The notes beneath the pieces were generated by a model. It was not told the origin of the DNA and ran no database searches. It saw only the letters and a program-made list of their open reading frames with translations. A stretch of 64,000 bases of DNA, taken from Trichobilharzia szidati (Eukaryota > Platyhelminthes > Trematoda > Strigeidida > Schistosomatidae). This document shows, one piece after another, positions 50,662 through 63,525 of the stretch; the first letter of the stretch is position 1; the number at the start of each line of letters is the position of its first letter. The stretch lies in the NCBI GenBank assembly GCA_944472155.2, contig OX235271.1:88797256-88861255 (forward strand), given 5' to 3'. The position numbers and the translations under genes were made by a program.

Positions 50662-51906
50662 TTATTATTATTATTGTTATTGAATCATTCATTCACTTAC
50701 GTCTTTGGATCACAATATCTACTCGTGCATTTTTTAAAATTGGATTTCAACTGAATGTTGTGCATTTCCTGACGGGGTTAAAGAAGAAGGATTATAAGTG
50801 ATTGGTTTTTGCTTCAGGTGAGACAAAATTACGTCACGTGATCTACTGTCAGTTACCATTTTACTTGAAGATGCCAAGAGAAGAGAATATATTACACAAT
50901 AAATTCTATAGACAATTCTGAGCACAGACTTTTACCTGTTCGACAAATCGTAAACATATAACCACTTTTTCCAGCCTGTACTGAATATACGCAATATATT
51001 CATGGCCGCCAATGTACAAATTAGTGGACTTCACTTAACCGAATTCTCAATTTGCCTTAAATTCCCTCTTATTTTTATTATTATCCCCTTTTGTGATTTC
51101 GAAGACTCCATCGAAAAAAATCTAGAAGGCAGTTATTTTGCTCACTGGCCTGTACCCTCAATCAATCTTGTCTTTATCGGTATAGAATGAGGCGATAAAG
51201 TTCAAGTATCTATCAAAATATGTGACTTCTTTCTACATACAGTCTTGCATTAGATTTGTTTTTATTATTTTCATATAATTTTAACACAAACGGTATTAAT
51301 TCTCTTTGGTCATTTTTTGACTCAGAAGTAAATTTGATCCTATGTACTAAAGAGTCGATTACATGTGAAGGAAAAAGTTATGTGTTTTGTTTTAAGCACA
51401 GTAAAATTACCACTAGCGCATATCTACCATATATTTTGAGGCAGAATTAAATGCTTTAAGAGTTTAAATGTTCTAAAATATCACGTACATTTTAACAAGT
51501 TACTTATTTTGACTATAAAAGCATCTTATCTTCCACCTGATTGTACTTGATTGGTAACACTAATATTATATCTGAATGTAAATCATCTTATATTGATTTT
51601 TACTTAAATGTCTAATCAGTTTCACTCATGTATATAAACAAAGTAAAAAAGGTTGTGTGAGTGACTTGATATGATTATGAGTGGCAATAAATTGTGCTCG
51701 AAACGTCATCAGTTAATATTACTGTATAACACTGTATGATTTATCAAAATAAAATCTTATCTATAATGGAGTTAAACTCTACCACAGAGCCCAAGTTTTA
51801 TACTTATATCAATGCTACTCCTTTTGTCCACTTATATATTTTGTCTTGGAATTTAAAAAATTGCAGCGATAAAGTGAAAGTGAACTGTGAATGAGTTCAG
51901 ATCATG

Positions 51907-52545
51907 CTGGCTGGCTGGATTCAACATAGAACTTGGCACCGAAGTGCAGCAGTTCGAGTTGCCACGTTCCAAAGAGCACACAAACGTAGACAGGAAAATG
52001 AGAGAAGAGAATCAATAGAATTTAGATAAGTATAAGAGTGAAACAGGATGAGTAATGGTAGAAAGGAATATGAAGGTTAAAGAGACTGAATACATCTGCG
52101 TAAGCCATTGACAACGATTTTGAGCCATGTCACCTAGTGTCTCCAGCCATTGATTCTTAGAGTCCCGAGAGCCCCAACCAGGAAGTCTGTATCTCCCTAC
52201 CTGACTCAGTTTAACTGTCAGGGATTTCATGGATTGATGCCATGTTTTTGTTTGGCCACCACTTACTCTTTTCCAACCTGCACTTATATCAGCTAGTAAT
52301 GCCCGTCGGGGGAGACGATGGTTAGGCATGCGGAGCACGTGGCCTAACCATCTCAATCTATGTAACTTCATAGCCTCTTCGAGTGATTTTCCCTCTTTGC
52401 CCAACACTCTACGCCTAACGTCAACATTACTTACCTTATTATACCACCTAACGCGAGAAAGAGATCGTAAACATCTGTGATCAAAAACAGTCAACCTTTT
52501 CATGTCTTCCGCTCTCAATGGCCACGTCTCACCACTATAGAGTTC
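51907..52545 (-). mobile_element. 5'-truncated copy of the 33865-type RTE-like element, with target-site duplication
   Basis: Minus strand matches 36990-37622 at high identity: RAEDMKRL, FDHRCLRSLSRVRWYNKVSNVDV, LHRLRWLGHVLRMPNH, GWKRVSGGQTKTWHQSMKSL and SQVGRYRLPGWG. The flanking repeat 'gagttcag' occurs on both sides (51893-51900 and about 52542-52549) and once in copy A (about 9459). The frame at 52518-52012 is open through the element, showing a recent insertion. Confidence 0.9.
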
Positions 52546-53029
52546 AGGTTATGCAGTTAGGTCTTTTCTAACTTCTTTGATATCAATACTGACTGTTGTA
52601 TTAGTATTAAAGCTGTTTACATCTAAACTGTTCTGTTATGCTTTGAAGTGTCTACAATGATTGGTTTGATTTTGCGGGGCGAGGTTCCACTCGTAACCTA
52701 AGAGGATAGTAATAACATAATACAGAGAAACTTTTATCTGGTTTCAATAATTTCTGTGATGAATTTTACAAATGAATAACACTCAGTGTAGATTTTTCAC
52801 AAAATAAAACTATTCTAAGATTTTCATGCAATGGCAGACAACAGTTATATTCGTATTCTTTGCAATGAATCCATGCATCAAAAGCGAATTTGAACTTAAT
52901 GTTTAACGATAATAAATCTTCAAATTCATCCTTTTTGTCAAGTTAAAATGGATGCTAGTGCGAATCATTGGTCGAGGGTAACGAATCAACTAGGTTATAA
53001 TTCACTGGTCTTCGAATTTTCGTCCCAAA

Positions 53030-53410
53030 TGGTTGGATAGTCAGAGATCTTGGTCTCATTACCTGGAGATCGTAGGTTCAGTAGCTGGTGAGTTCGTAGG
53101 TGTCTGCTATTGAAGAGTCACAAAAACTAGGATGAAATAGAGTTCCAGTAATCCTTGGTTTTCAATGATTCATCCAACTGATTTTGGTTACTGACGAAAT
53201 CTACATTTAAATTAATTCGAATTCCTACAAAAACACATCGAAATATTGAAAAATATGTAACCGGAAGGTCCTGGGTTCGGATCCCGCAGTGCGACTGCGT
53301 ACTGTTGAAAAGTCCCAGACCAGGACGCAACAGACGTTCAATACTCACAGGTTTTCGGATGGTTCTTTACCCGATGTCAGCCCATGATGAAATCTTATAA
53401 CCAATCAATC
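53030..53410 (+). mobile_element. Two Thr-like/hammerhead SINE copies, copy-B partners of 10235 and 10478
   Basis: First unit (53030-53230) is eroded. The second (53255-53410) has B box 'gggttcggatccc' and the block 53298-53345 'gtactgttgaaaagtcccagaccaggacgcaacag'. The core substitutions differ from the copy-A partner, so the two have decayed independently. Confidence 0.65.
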
Positions 53411-56014
53411 AAATCCCAACAAACCAATACTTGAATGTTATTTGTTAATTAAAACACTTGTTGATTTTTCAAAACAGAATAAATACAACACCAAATATGC
53501 ATAAACATATATTTATTCCATGCATTTCGAATAGAATATAGGGCTTCAATCCTGAAGCACTGAATTTTCAGTAGTGGTGTTGGTTTCAAGAGGTACGGTC
53601 ACGCCTTAACTACCCTCTTTTCTGGCTTAAGCACCGACTTAGCTTATTTCGTAATTACTGCCAATAATATCATTAATTCAAATAAACAAACATTGTAAAC
53701 TCGCAATCATTATTTCTTAAGGCCAAATGGCGAAGTTAATTAAGCTGTGTTTAGTTGTTCTCAAAATAAAAGATAGTGAATATAAATTTTAATTAGCTTC
53801 ATTTCTGAATATTTTCCTCTCAGAATACAGTTATATCTAACAGTTGATGTCTCAGTTTCAACAATATGCTATCGCTGCCAGCTGTTACCACAGTTAATGC
53901 ACGTTACTCTGTTTCGCTTAACATTTGGTACAATTTTTTTAACAATAATACGCACTCATTTATTTCTTAAATAGATGAAGCACACTTATCATATTCTTTC
54001 CAGATAAAATTTGATTTAATCTCAAATAAAAGGCGCAGGTTTTTCTTCTACACTCTTTATACTCTCTTCAATCAGTGTAGCATCTGTATAAAACACCCCT
54101 CAGTCAACTTCTTCACATAAACACCCGTGCACTAAGCTCACGTATAAAACAACCCTCATCAATAGAACAAATGGTTCGAAGAGTGCACTTGGACAGTTCC
54201 CGGAATGGAGATTTGAAGGTAGTTTTGTTTTCTGAGCTGAATAGTTTCATTGTGAAGCTTTCATTGTCTTTACAAACAAAATATTCAGAGTAAACTTCAA
54301 CATGAAATGAGGTTTCAGGATTTTTCACGACTATATTATCAGTCTCTGCTTATGACTTTCATCGCAACAGGTTGATCTCAAAGATCTTCTCAACCTCTCG
54401 TTCAATTATATTAGTTCAATCTATCTTATTGACCTGTTGTTTGATACTCTGTTCATGTGACTTTCTTTTTATTGCTTTATAAATCTGATCTATACTAGTG
54501 TATCTACTGATTGCAGATTTGTCTGAGTCCGGGGTCTCTAAGAGCTCGCTGACATTTCCCGTGTTTTCTTTGTCTATGATTTAACCACATTCCCAATCAA
54601 ATCGGTGTTCATGGTTGCCCACACGCATTGATATGAGGGGATGAGTGTATTTTATTTTAACAGAGAGACTATGTTTGTAGGTAAAAAGATGCAGCGGTCG
54701 TTCACTTTTTGGGTAATATCTATTCTAAAAAGTTACGATAGTCTCAAAGTGATTTCAGGGATAAGGTGTGTATATGTGTTGGGCCTGTTTCCTTCATGCT
54801 TTCATTCTATGATTTGATTTTATCGCATCGGTTCAGGATAAACATGTTTTGATGTAGTTTATTAGTCATCTTTCTTTACGGAAGACAGTCAAAAGATACT
54901 TCACCTCTGCTCTCCTCAAGGCTGGAGTGTTTCAGCGTGTTATGGCTCTTCTAATTAACGTTTCATTCCATGTATATAAGATGTTAGCAGAATACATTTG
55001 CATCTCACTGCGTACTGATTTGTCCAATAGTGAATAAATCCATTTCTAATTGTTTCAAATTATGCAGAGTTAGTCAGCAGTTTACTAAAATTAACCGACT
55101 GCAGACGGCTTGACTGTGCCTATTATTACTTAACGACAACCCATATGCCGAATATTTCAGGTAACGACCGAAGGTAGTACAAAGTGATGCGTCGTTGATG
55201 CACATTTCAACCACCAAAAGAATTCTTAAAACTCAGTTTTAGCTGAAATTGGAACTGAAGATTCTGTCCATAAAGACAATATCAGCTTCGCTATTAAATC
55301 ATACAGTTCAGAGAACAAAGTATTGCCAAATAGTTCCCATTATTTAGAAAACATATCCAATAACCAACAAACCAGTGTTCTCATCGAGAAATTTGATTTA
55401 CACAGACAGAATTCATTTATCCCTTCAGGCATCTAATCTATTCTCAGAATATTGATTTAAAAAAACTATACCTGTTCAAAAAGTTGCTTTGTGAAACAGA
55501 AATTGAAATTTTTAGATATCATAACATGGGTTATACGATGAAACTGTGTCTGTTCAACTAGTCATGTTTTTCAAATAGAAAATTATCCCACATGAAAACA
55601 GGTTAAATCTGAAAGAACAAAATAAATTCAGCAAGAGAGGGCAAATAAGATTAAGAGAAATGCACAATCAAATATTCACGAGGTTGGAAGATACTCTTTG
55701 TTCAAAGTTATTATTACACAATCAGATCTCATCACAGTTTTAATCATTATTGTTAGACTTTCAAGCTATTGGTGTCCAATATTTGAATGATTATGCAGGC
55801 GTGTGTATGATGCCACAGGAATATAGTTTTAAAACGGTGTCTCATATCAATATACGAATTGACCGTGTGACAATTGCACATGTAATTATCTCTTCGAATT
55901 CACCTGCTTTTCATCTACGCTAGTTAAGAAAACTCGTCCCCATCACTTTCCGTTCCAAGTGGAACACAGGGTCACAAACTGTAGCTTCGAATTCTCAGCA
56001 GTCATGCTTCCGAA

Positions 56015-56150
56015 TGTCGCTAGCCTCACGTCCAGCCTTCCCTTCTGATACCACTTAAGGGATGTTAAGGACTGCGTCGGCCAACACTCGATCCAGGAGA
56101 GTGTGCGTGGTTGGCGGACATTCTACCACTGACCCACCGTCGTACTAAAA
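56015..56150 (-). mobile_element. tRNA-Gly-like SINE, copy-B partner of 13395
   Basis: Minus strand 'gggtcagtggtagaatgtccgccaaccacgcac', then 'ggatcgagt'; tail 'gaagggaaggctggacgtgaggctagc'. Same insertion as in copy A and in the inverted copy at 22250. Confidence 0.7.
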
Positions 56151-57324
56151 CAAAATTACATACATTAATCTCACATACAAATCAGTAGCTCAGAAACGAA
56201 CTAATCAGCAAGCAAGAATGATGAATGTGCAAGACAATCTCATTGTTAATGAATAAGTGCTGAAAGTAGACCATGTTCTTTTCCTAAGCTGTATTAATCA
56301 CATTCTAAATAGGTTTGTCTAGCACTGGGCCGAGAACGAAGTAACTCTAAATAGAAATACTGACACTGGTTGCTAACAAATAATCGTTCTAATCATCCTA
56401 CTGACCCACCAGTATGACAGTATTTGAAGAAACTACTTTCAGCTTAACATAATGTAGCTGGAGCTGATAGGTCTTTTGTCAATAGTCACAACGTTAGCAC
56501 ATTGATTCGGTGTGAACACATGAAGAGAATCCACAGGGTAACTAACTTGTAAACTATAACATATCGTTAACTTTGTCTTACCAAAGAATGTTCCTTTTCC
56601 GTTATCAAATAAAGTATGATTTCAGTAACAATATCACAGCTGACATTTCGAAATGACCAGTTTAATAAACCAACAAATCATAATATTTCAAAGGGTGAAT
56701 AACAATGATAATAATACTGGAGGCTGTACGGGAAAGTTACACACTGCTTCAGCCTCACCTCACATATCTTCCACTGTAGAATTATCTAAGCATCGGGAGA
56801 TTCGTTCGCTATGTCAGCCTATTTGAAAACAAATGACTTATGCGACTTATTTGTGTGGCTTAATTTCTGCATAGAAACAAGAATTATCTACCAGTAAATC
56901 AGAACAGATTGAAATATTTCCCGGAAGGATGAGTGAATGAATGAATTGATTGATGTCTGGAAAGAATTCATTTTTACTATCCTGATATTAAGAATGAAAA
57001 GTTGCACTACTTAACAATGACCAACCAATTAGGAAAGCAATGTATACTTCATGCCCATATTACTTTTGTATGAATCTGTTCGTAAATATTTTGTTTTTAT
57101 ATGTTAGCAGGAAGCCCTGAAGTTACATAGTTTGTTTGTCTGAATGTGTGTAAAACCTCCACATTTTGAATAGTACATGATGTCACATGAATTCGTCTAC
57201 TGCATATAAAATACGATCAAACGGTGAAGTGCTACTAATCGTAATTGCAAAACTTCAAAACTCGATTTCTATATTTCTAGTTCTTCCTTTCCGTTTGTCG
57301 TAGGGGCAGTCGGATTTATCAGAG

Positions 57325-57640
57325 ATGACCTGCATTAAGCGCGATATCGTTCGACGGCCTCCTCAATGTATGCCCAATCCATCCATCTCCATTTTGTCTT
57401 ACATATTTGTTGAGCAATCAGCCCTTGCTCCGTCGGTTTGTTCCCAGCCAGAGTTTCTTGTTACTCATTCTTTCTGGCCCGCTGGCCATTTGATCTTCAG
57501 TATGGAGCCAGCGAAGGCATATGTTGATAACAGTCTGCAACTTGTTGAAAATCCTTTTCGAGACGTGCTGGCCAAGTTTCTAACCCGCATAGAAGAAGAC
57601 ATTGGCATTGAAAATCTGAATCTTTTCCTTATGCTGTCTC
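57325..57640 (-). mobile_element. RTE-like 3' fragment in copy B only
   Basis: The minus strand parallels 18830-19050: 'attttcaatgccaatgtcttcttctatgcgggttagaaac' corresponds to the IFNSNVKSVLLYGSETW stretch, and LQTVINICLRWLHT-like and IKWPAGQKE blocks follow, then 'aaaatggagatggatggattgggcata' (KWRWIGHT). Many stops. Sits where copy A instead has 14310-17750. Confidence 0.65.
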
Positions 57641-58244
57641 AAAATTATACACATACGAGTGTTTCACTATTCGAAAAGCAATACTTATTAGTATCTTTCT
57701 AACCATACATCCACCACATAATTCATTCTATCGTGAAATTCAATTAAGCCGATTTCGCAGTTCATTAAAACAACTGTTCGAGAGATATTGTGGGTGTTAT
57801 TTATCATATTGTCAATAAATTTTGTTCCTTTTTCATGAGACGATGAATGGATAGTTCAAAAGCAAATATTTGAAGCAAAGTGATTCACCCCGGAATAGTT
57901 TTCATTTCCTCTTTCTCTTACCGTTACCTCTACGCAGTTATCTTGAAGGAGAACTAGAGTATTTGAGACCATGGTTTTTAGGTAGTTCACGTTGCCTTTC
58001 CCAAAGGATAGTAATTTTCATGAATAAAGGATGTCAGCATGTTAGGAAACGTCTATAAGTAGGGATACAAATGTTCTGATAGCATCATTCTAGTCGATAA
58101 GTCGTGTTATATGTTGAGGAGAATGATGTCAGTTTAACACAAACGATTATGTGAGGATATGGATGTTCTGTAAATAATGAAACCCATTCTCAAAACCGCG
58201 TTTACATCATATCATTCGTCTTTATACTCCTTTTGAATAATTGC

Positions 58245-58560
58245 AACAACATTGGTCAAAGTGGACTTCTTCTTTGAATTCGCATCCATGAACATAGACT
58301 GGCTGTCAGAAGACATGATATCAACTCTCTCATATAAATACATGCAGGAAACTATGGATACCAGTTCAACTGGAAAAATGTATAAATCCTAGACATAGGA
58401 AAATACATCAGCAAACATATCAAAGGACTTTCTCGCTGACAGTTCAACGTCAGAACAGTCCTCACGGAATAACGTAGGATTCATTCAAACAAAACAATAA
58501 TCATAAAAGAACACATTGTCTTTCGCTACAATATGTACGCTTGTTTGACAGACTTTAAAA
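58245..58560 (+). mobile_element. Penelope-like GIY-YIG fragment, copy-B partner of 23715
   Basis: 'acattggtcaaagtggac', 'gaattcgcatccatgaacatagactggctgtcagaagacatg' and 'ccagttcaactggaaaaatgtataaatcctagac' match 23724-23870. Lacks about 220 nt present at 24000-24220 in copy A. Confidence 0.7.
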
Positions 58561-59457
58561 TAAGACGTTAATCTTCATGGTATTCTAAACTTTTCAGTCC
58601 TTCGGCCTCTGGTTAGAAACACGAAGATATGCATCACCATTCGAATTTGTGACTTTTACGTTAGGACGCGTATAAAAGAGAAAAGCCTAACTGTGCATCT
58701 GCTTTCTCTTAGATTCATGATTGCAATCATTATACCAGTTATACAATGAGCACTGGAAACTGGAAACACATATTTATTCAAGAAAAATGAATCAATTCCC
58801 CTCCCTCATACCAATAAATGTTGTTTCGAGTGCTTACTAAGTCATCTAGTTAGCCTAGAACAGTAAGTCAGTATTCTGACTCTAAGTATAACTCCTATTG
58901 CTCATGACTGTGCAGCTTATTTTTCTACTCAGAAATGCAAAATATTAGCACAATTCAAGTCAACTACATTGATTTCCATTCTGAAACTATGCTGAAATTT
59001 GCTCCACAGGATGATTTATCGTTTATTTAACTGAATGGTTATGTAGTTATTTAGTTCCCAATAGACATCAGTTGACAGTCAGGCACCATTACCACATTTG
59101 CGAAGCTGTGAGCCAGCATACCATGCACAAAGGAGTGACGGGTGAAGGAAATCATATTTCATCATTAACATAAGTAAAGATAATGTGAAGAACGACAAAC
59201 AGCTTCCGCACACGTTATCTTAAAATTATTGCTGCATTATTCATGATTACCGTCAAACTCCTACAGCTATCATATTTTACGTAAATTAATCACTCTACTT
59301 ATAAGTAGTAAGGGATTTATACCAAAATTATTGGTATGGAATACTTATGGGATTACTTTCATTCCAAACTTGAATTTCATGCCTTATCTCCAAAAAGTTC
59401 TCAACAACAGTATGGAAGATACAAAAATGTTAACATAAACAATAATAAATGATATCC

Positions 59458-59690
59458 ACTGCACAAGAGGTGACTCTTGTAGGTGACGCTTTAGGGTTTG
59501 AGACAACGAATGTAGGTTTTGAGTCTCAGTAAAAACGTAGAAGATGCAGTCATATTCAGCTAACAAGTCACAGACGGGATGGAATGTGCATTCTCGATTC
59601 CTGTGCCAGTTACCATCAACTGAAATCCTTCTACATATGTCTCAACCAAGTTCTAACATCATAGTCTGGAACGGTCTGGGTACTGAATAA
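59458..59690 (+). mobile_element. Degenerate SM-alpha-like SINE, copy-B partner of 25205
   Basis: 'cagctaacaagtcacagacgggatggaatgtgcattctcgattcctgtgccagt' (59556-59611) aligns along the SM-alpha hammerhead block and tail. The core is badly mutated. Confidence 0.6.
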
Positions 59691-59744
59691 AGGATATTTG
59701 TGACTTCAAGTAGTATTCTTCCTTTTTATCCTTCAGTTTTTATT

Positions 59745-59985
59745 TTATTCCTTTCAGTTGCCAACAGAATATGGGGCTTCAGGCTTCGAAATGTGATCAG
59801 ATATGGTGTTATTCTTTTTTTGTACGGAGTGGGCTTCCTAACGCCCCTTCCAACCTTCCCTCTTTACCGGGTTTACTACCAGATAAGCGACATCGAGGAG
59901 TGGATAGAAAACGGGTTAGGGCCTGAACCACATGGGTGGTTGGCGAGTATTGTACCAATGAACCACCGGTGCACATTTTTCTGAA
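59745..59985 (-). mobile_element. tRNA-Gly-like SINE, second type, copy-B partner of 25490
   Basis: Minus strand 'gtgcaccggtggttcattggtacaatactcgccaaccacccatgtggttcagg'. Body and tail as in copy A. Confidence 0.7.
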
Positions 59986-60284
59986 TAGACTAAAAAAAGT
60001 AAAATAAGAAATTTTGCTCACGTTTCGCTGCTCATTTCTAATAACCTTACCAATAACTTTAGAAAAACTTACAATATAGTACCAAAGTTTATTCACCTTA
60101 ATTCGATCAGTGTCCCCAGATAAATACTTCTCCGTTGGTAAAGATAGCGAATATGTATAAAAACATGTGCGTTATACGTGACAAATGTGTGAGTTGTCAG
60201 ATTAATATGAGTGCTACCAAGTTTAATTCTTATCGCACAGGTTTTGATAAAGAGTTCATTTTCAAGTATCCGTTTTTGTAAGGA

Positions 60285-60500
60285 TTTTGTTTGATTGGTT
60301 GGAGGATTTCATCATAAGCTGACATAGGTTAGAGAACCATTGGAAAGCCTGCAAGGAGTACGGAACAGCTGTTTCCTCAGCCTAGTTTGAGACTCTTCAT
60401 CAGTACGCAGTCAACAACAGGGTTCGAACCCAGGACCCTCTAATTACAAAGTGAGCTAGCTCGCAGACCATTAAGCCAGTGGGACCCGATCCAATGACCA
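60285..60500 (-). mobile_element. Thr-like SINE with hammerhead-like core, copy-B partner of 26020
   Basis: B box GGGTTCGAACCC intact; hammerhead-like block at 60410-60356 (minus) with CTGATGA, AGA, gtctc, aaactaggctga, gGAAAC. One core change (CGAAAC to GGAAAC) relative to copy A. Confidence 0.75.
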
Positions 60501-60804
60501 GCCCATGAATTCTAACTTCTGACAATTCTTCTTCGATGAGTTACTGCCTCACCTTCAACCTGCTGCACCCTACTGGTCGCGGCTTACCACCAGAACCCCA
60601 AGTCACTGCCTGAATTGGGCTATTCGCTAATGACCATCAAATTAATTTTCAAGTATTGGTTTTTGTAGGGATTTTGTCTGATTGGTTGGGGGACTTCATG
60701 TTATGTTGATGGATTCAAAGCATGCAAAGTCGGCACTTATTCCCTCAATCAAATTTGGTAGACTTTCAATTCACCTCACTGGGAGAGATCCTATTAATTG
60801 GGTC

Positions 60805-61190
60805 AGATTCCCGATTCGCAAATTACTTTGCGATTTTCAATTTACACAGATCCTTTAGGTGAAATTCCACCAAAGTTCCTTTAGAAACAGAGATTATTCA
60901 GAGCATACACAATATGTGAATTGCTTCATATCATAAGTCACAATTAGAAAGCAAGAGTAATTGCATGATGTCATTTGCTGCTGATTGCACAATATGAGTA
61001 TTTGGATACCACTCATATCAGTCAGTGGTGCCTGCTTTCTTGATTGTGATTTCTAATATCAAACAGATCACATACTGTGCCTCATCTGAATAATCTTTCT
61101 TTCCAAAAGAAACTGTGGTGGAATTTCACCTCCACGATTGCAAATAAATAAAATAAATCGCAAATAAATTTGCAAATTACGAATTTAATT
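60805..61190. repeat. Fold-back element, copy-B partner of 26565
   Basis: Same arms and loop as in copy A, with a small rearrangement in the right arm near 61135-61165 ('gattgcaaataaataaaataaatcgcaaata'). Confidence 0.7.
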
Positions 61191-62267
61191 CAACGCATTA
61201 CTGGTTCGCCCAAATAGCTACCCGAAAACCGAGCGGTTTGAACTGATTCAGCTCTCAGAACTGAATGAGATGGCACCATCCGACCAGCGAGGACTACTGG
61301 TTGATTTGAGTAGTATCTAACTACTCATATCTAGCTAGCAGGAGTATGTAGCATTCCTACTAATTTTTAAACAATTTCCATGCCAAAATGAAATCATGGC
61401 GTGCAATCCTATTACTGAAGAAATTTCTTTTTTTAAATCCCTGGAGGACTGTGTAGATGAGATATTCATTTGCTCTAAACTCAATTTCACAAGTAGTTTG
61501 CTTTATGTAAACTGCCTTAAGCGTAAAAAAATGTGTCCCGTCTGATTCATATCTCACAGATCTTAACTGGGAACACCGGAATAGTTTGATGGTGAGGTGT
61601 GTCTGCAGGACTGAATGGTGTAAGTTCGAATTTCTGAAGAGCTGCAAATATGTCAAACCCCATAACTGACCTAGCTTGATCGTAAGTGTGTAGACCACAG
61701 TCTTCCTCGCGAAATGATCTCATATGGACAAGAGTTCATTAGCTCTCCCAAGTAACTCCTATTCACTGTCTTCGAGCGGTAACGTTTGTTCTCGCAAAAG
61801 TGAAAAGACAAATACGATTTTTTGATGGGAGTATAATTCCATAAAGGGGAGCTGGAAAACCCTAATTCCTAACCAATGGTGCATATGGGCTCCAGAATCC
61901 GAAAAGATCAAAAGTGGTACCAATATGATTCGGTCACCATCAACGTAGCTCCTGACGCTGCTCCAAAGACTTGTGAACCAGAACTCAAGTGAAAGGCTCG
62001 AGGAAGGATTTAAGATAACCACTTGCTTTGACCTCAGCGTTCGATCACTATATTATTCAGAATTCTTGTTAAGATATACGTACAGCATACTTAGATGGAA
62101 CAAAACAAAACAGCATTTAATCAAAATGTACATCACGACAGATTTCTGGATTAACGTGGGGAAAGTTAAAATGCAGATCTAAATTTCATTAATAGAATTT
62201 ACAAAGCCGCTAAGGTTATCAACTGAACAATTTAGAGTGCACTCCAGTCAATCTGCTTGATGGAAAC

Positions 62268-62286
62268 AGCCACACACACACACACA
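62268..62286. repeat. (CA)n microsatellite
   Basis: About nine CA units; the matching site in copy A (28024-28036) is a C run instead, so the tract has changed composition since the duplication. Confidence 0.8.
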
Positions 62287-63010
62287 CCGTCGAGTACACA
62301 CATGATGTATGTTTACAAAAACGTCAACAGACCAAACGTCTTTACTCAAAATGCTAAGCCGAACCTTAAGTTTCACCGAGATCGCTATATCACAAATCAG
62401 CAAAACTTTTGAGATATCTGGGATCGCATAGCCATAGCACACACATTTGGTTCGTTCTTGTGAAGCCACAGTATACTTTAGTCTCCATTTGAATAGCCAG
62501 TATAGCTTATGAATTAGATCTTTTTTTAAAAACTTCATCTGATACATCTCTAATTATACCATGACTAAGGTCAGGTCACATCCCCTGTACCGTGAAGGCT
62601 GATTTCAGAATTCAGTTGATACATACAGATTCAATACTAATATACTATGTGGTGACAAAAAAGTGTTGGAATAAATAAGCTGGGAAATGTTATCCTGAGA
62701 CTAAAACAAATAAATACAACTTTTAAACATCCTCATATTCCTGAATATGGTTTCCCACCCCCGTTTAATGCATAACAAGTACGCCGTATATTATGCAACA
62801 ATCCATGGATCATCAGGAAGCTTGGAGCCACAAAACCATGGAAACTTTCTTCAGTTAGTATGTGTAGGAAATGAAAATCAGTCGAAGCCACATATTACCC
62901 AGATAGAGAGAGAAAGCACCACGTAAGAAAATGTATTATAAATTACACAAGAATTCATACATTAATAAAGTTAATGGATTAGATTCGGATTCCTGAGAAC
63001 TAATCGTGAA

Positions 63011-63064
63011 TTAAACTGTTTTACCAGGATCTGCTTTCAGAGCCACTGTTCGATTAAATACCAT
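63011..63064 (-). pseudogene. Second copy of the QARS terminal exon in duplication copy B
   Basis: A 54-nt match to QARS exon 11 with one difference, a synonymous third-position change (GCC to GCT, Ala). Acceptor AG (ccttacag), reading frame and TAA stop are all kept. No other QARS exon is visible in copy B before the window ends at 64000, but the place where exon 10 would lie (about 65.2 kb by offset) is outside. It is therefore either an orphan exon or the 3' end of a second QARS gene. Confidence 0.85.
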
Positions 63065-63344
63065 CTGTAAGGTAAAAGCAAAGAAGAAATGACTAGAACT
63101 TTTCAATAGATTTTTAGGAGTAAATTATTTTTCAATTGATAAAAAAACATTCTTTTTGGTGGTTGTTTTAAAAACAATAAAACTAGTAGCTCATTCCTAA
63201 TACTATTGAGTTTACTTTTCAGAAAAAATAACAAAAACATAAGATCACATGATCACATGTGCATTATAATTATCATTATTCATACACAAATGGTGCAATA
63301 TGGGCACCAAGAGATGCACCAAACAAAAATAAAACAATATAAAG

Positions 63345-63525
63345 AGACAGGATTTCATCATGAGCTGACATCAGTTAGAGAACCATCGGAAAACCTGGGA
63401 GTAGTGGGCGGCTGTTTCGTCCTAGTTTGGGGCTCTTCATCAGTGGTAGCACTATATCGTAAATTGGCATAAGTTAGAATTGACGGAGCATTGGATCGGG
63501 TCCCAGTGGCTTATTGGTCCGCCAT
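63345..63525 (-). mobile_element. Rearranged Thr-like/hammerhead SINE, copy-B partner of 29128
   Basis: Minus-strand block 63450-63398: CTGATGA, AGA, gcccc, aaacta, ggac, GAAAC, 'agccgcccactactccc'. The head lies in the opposite orientation at 63489-63515, as in copy A. Confidence 0.7.
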
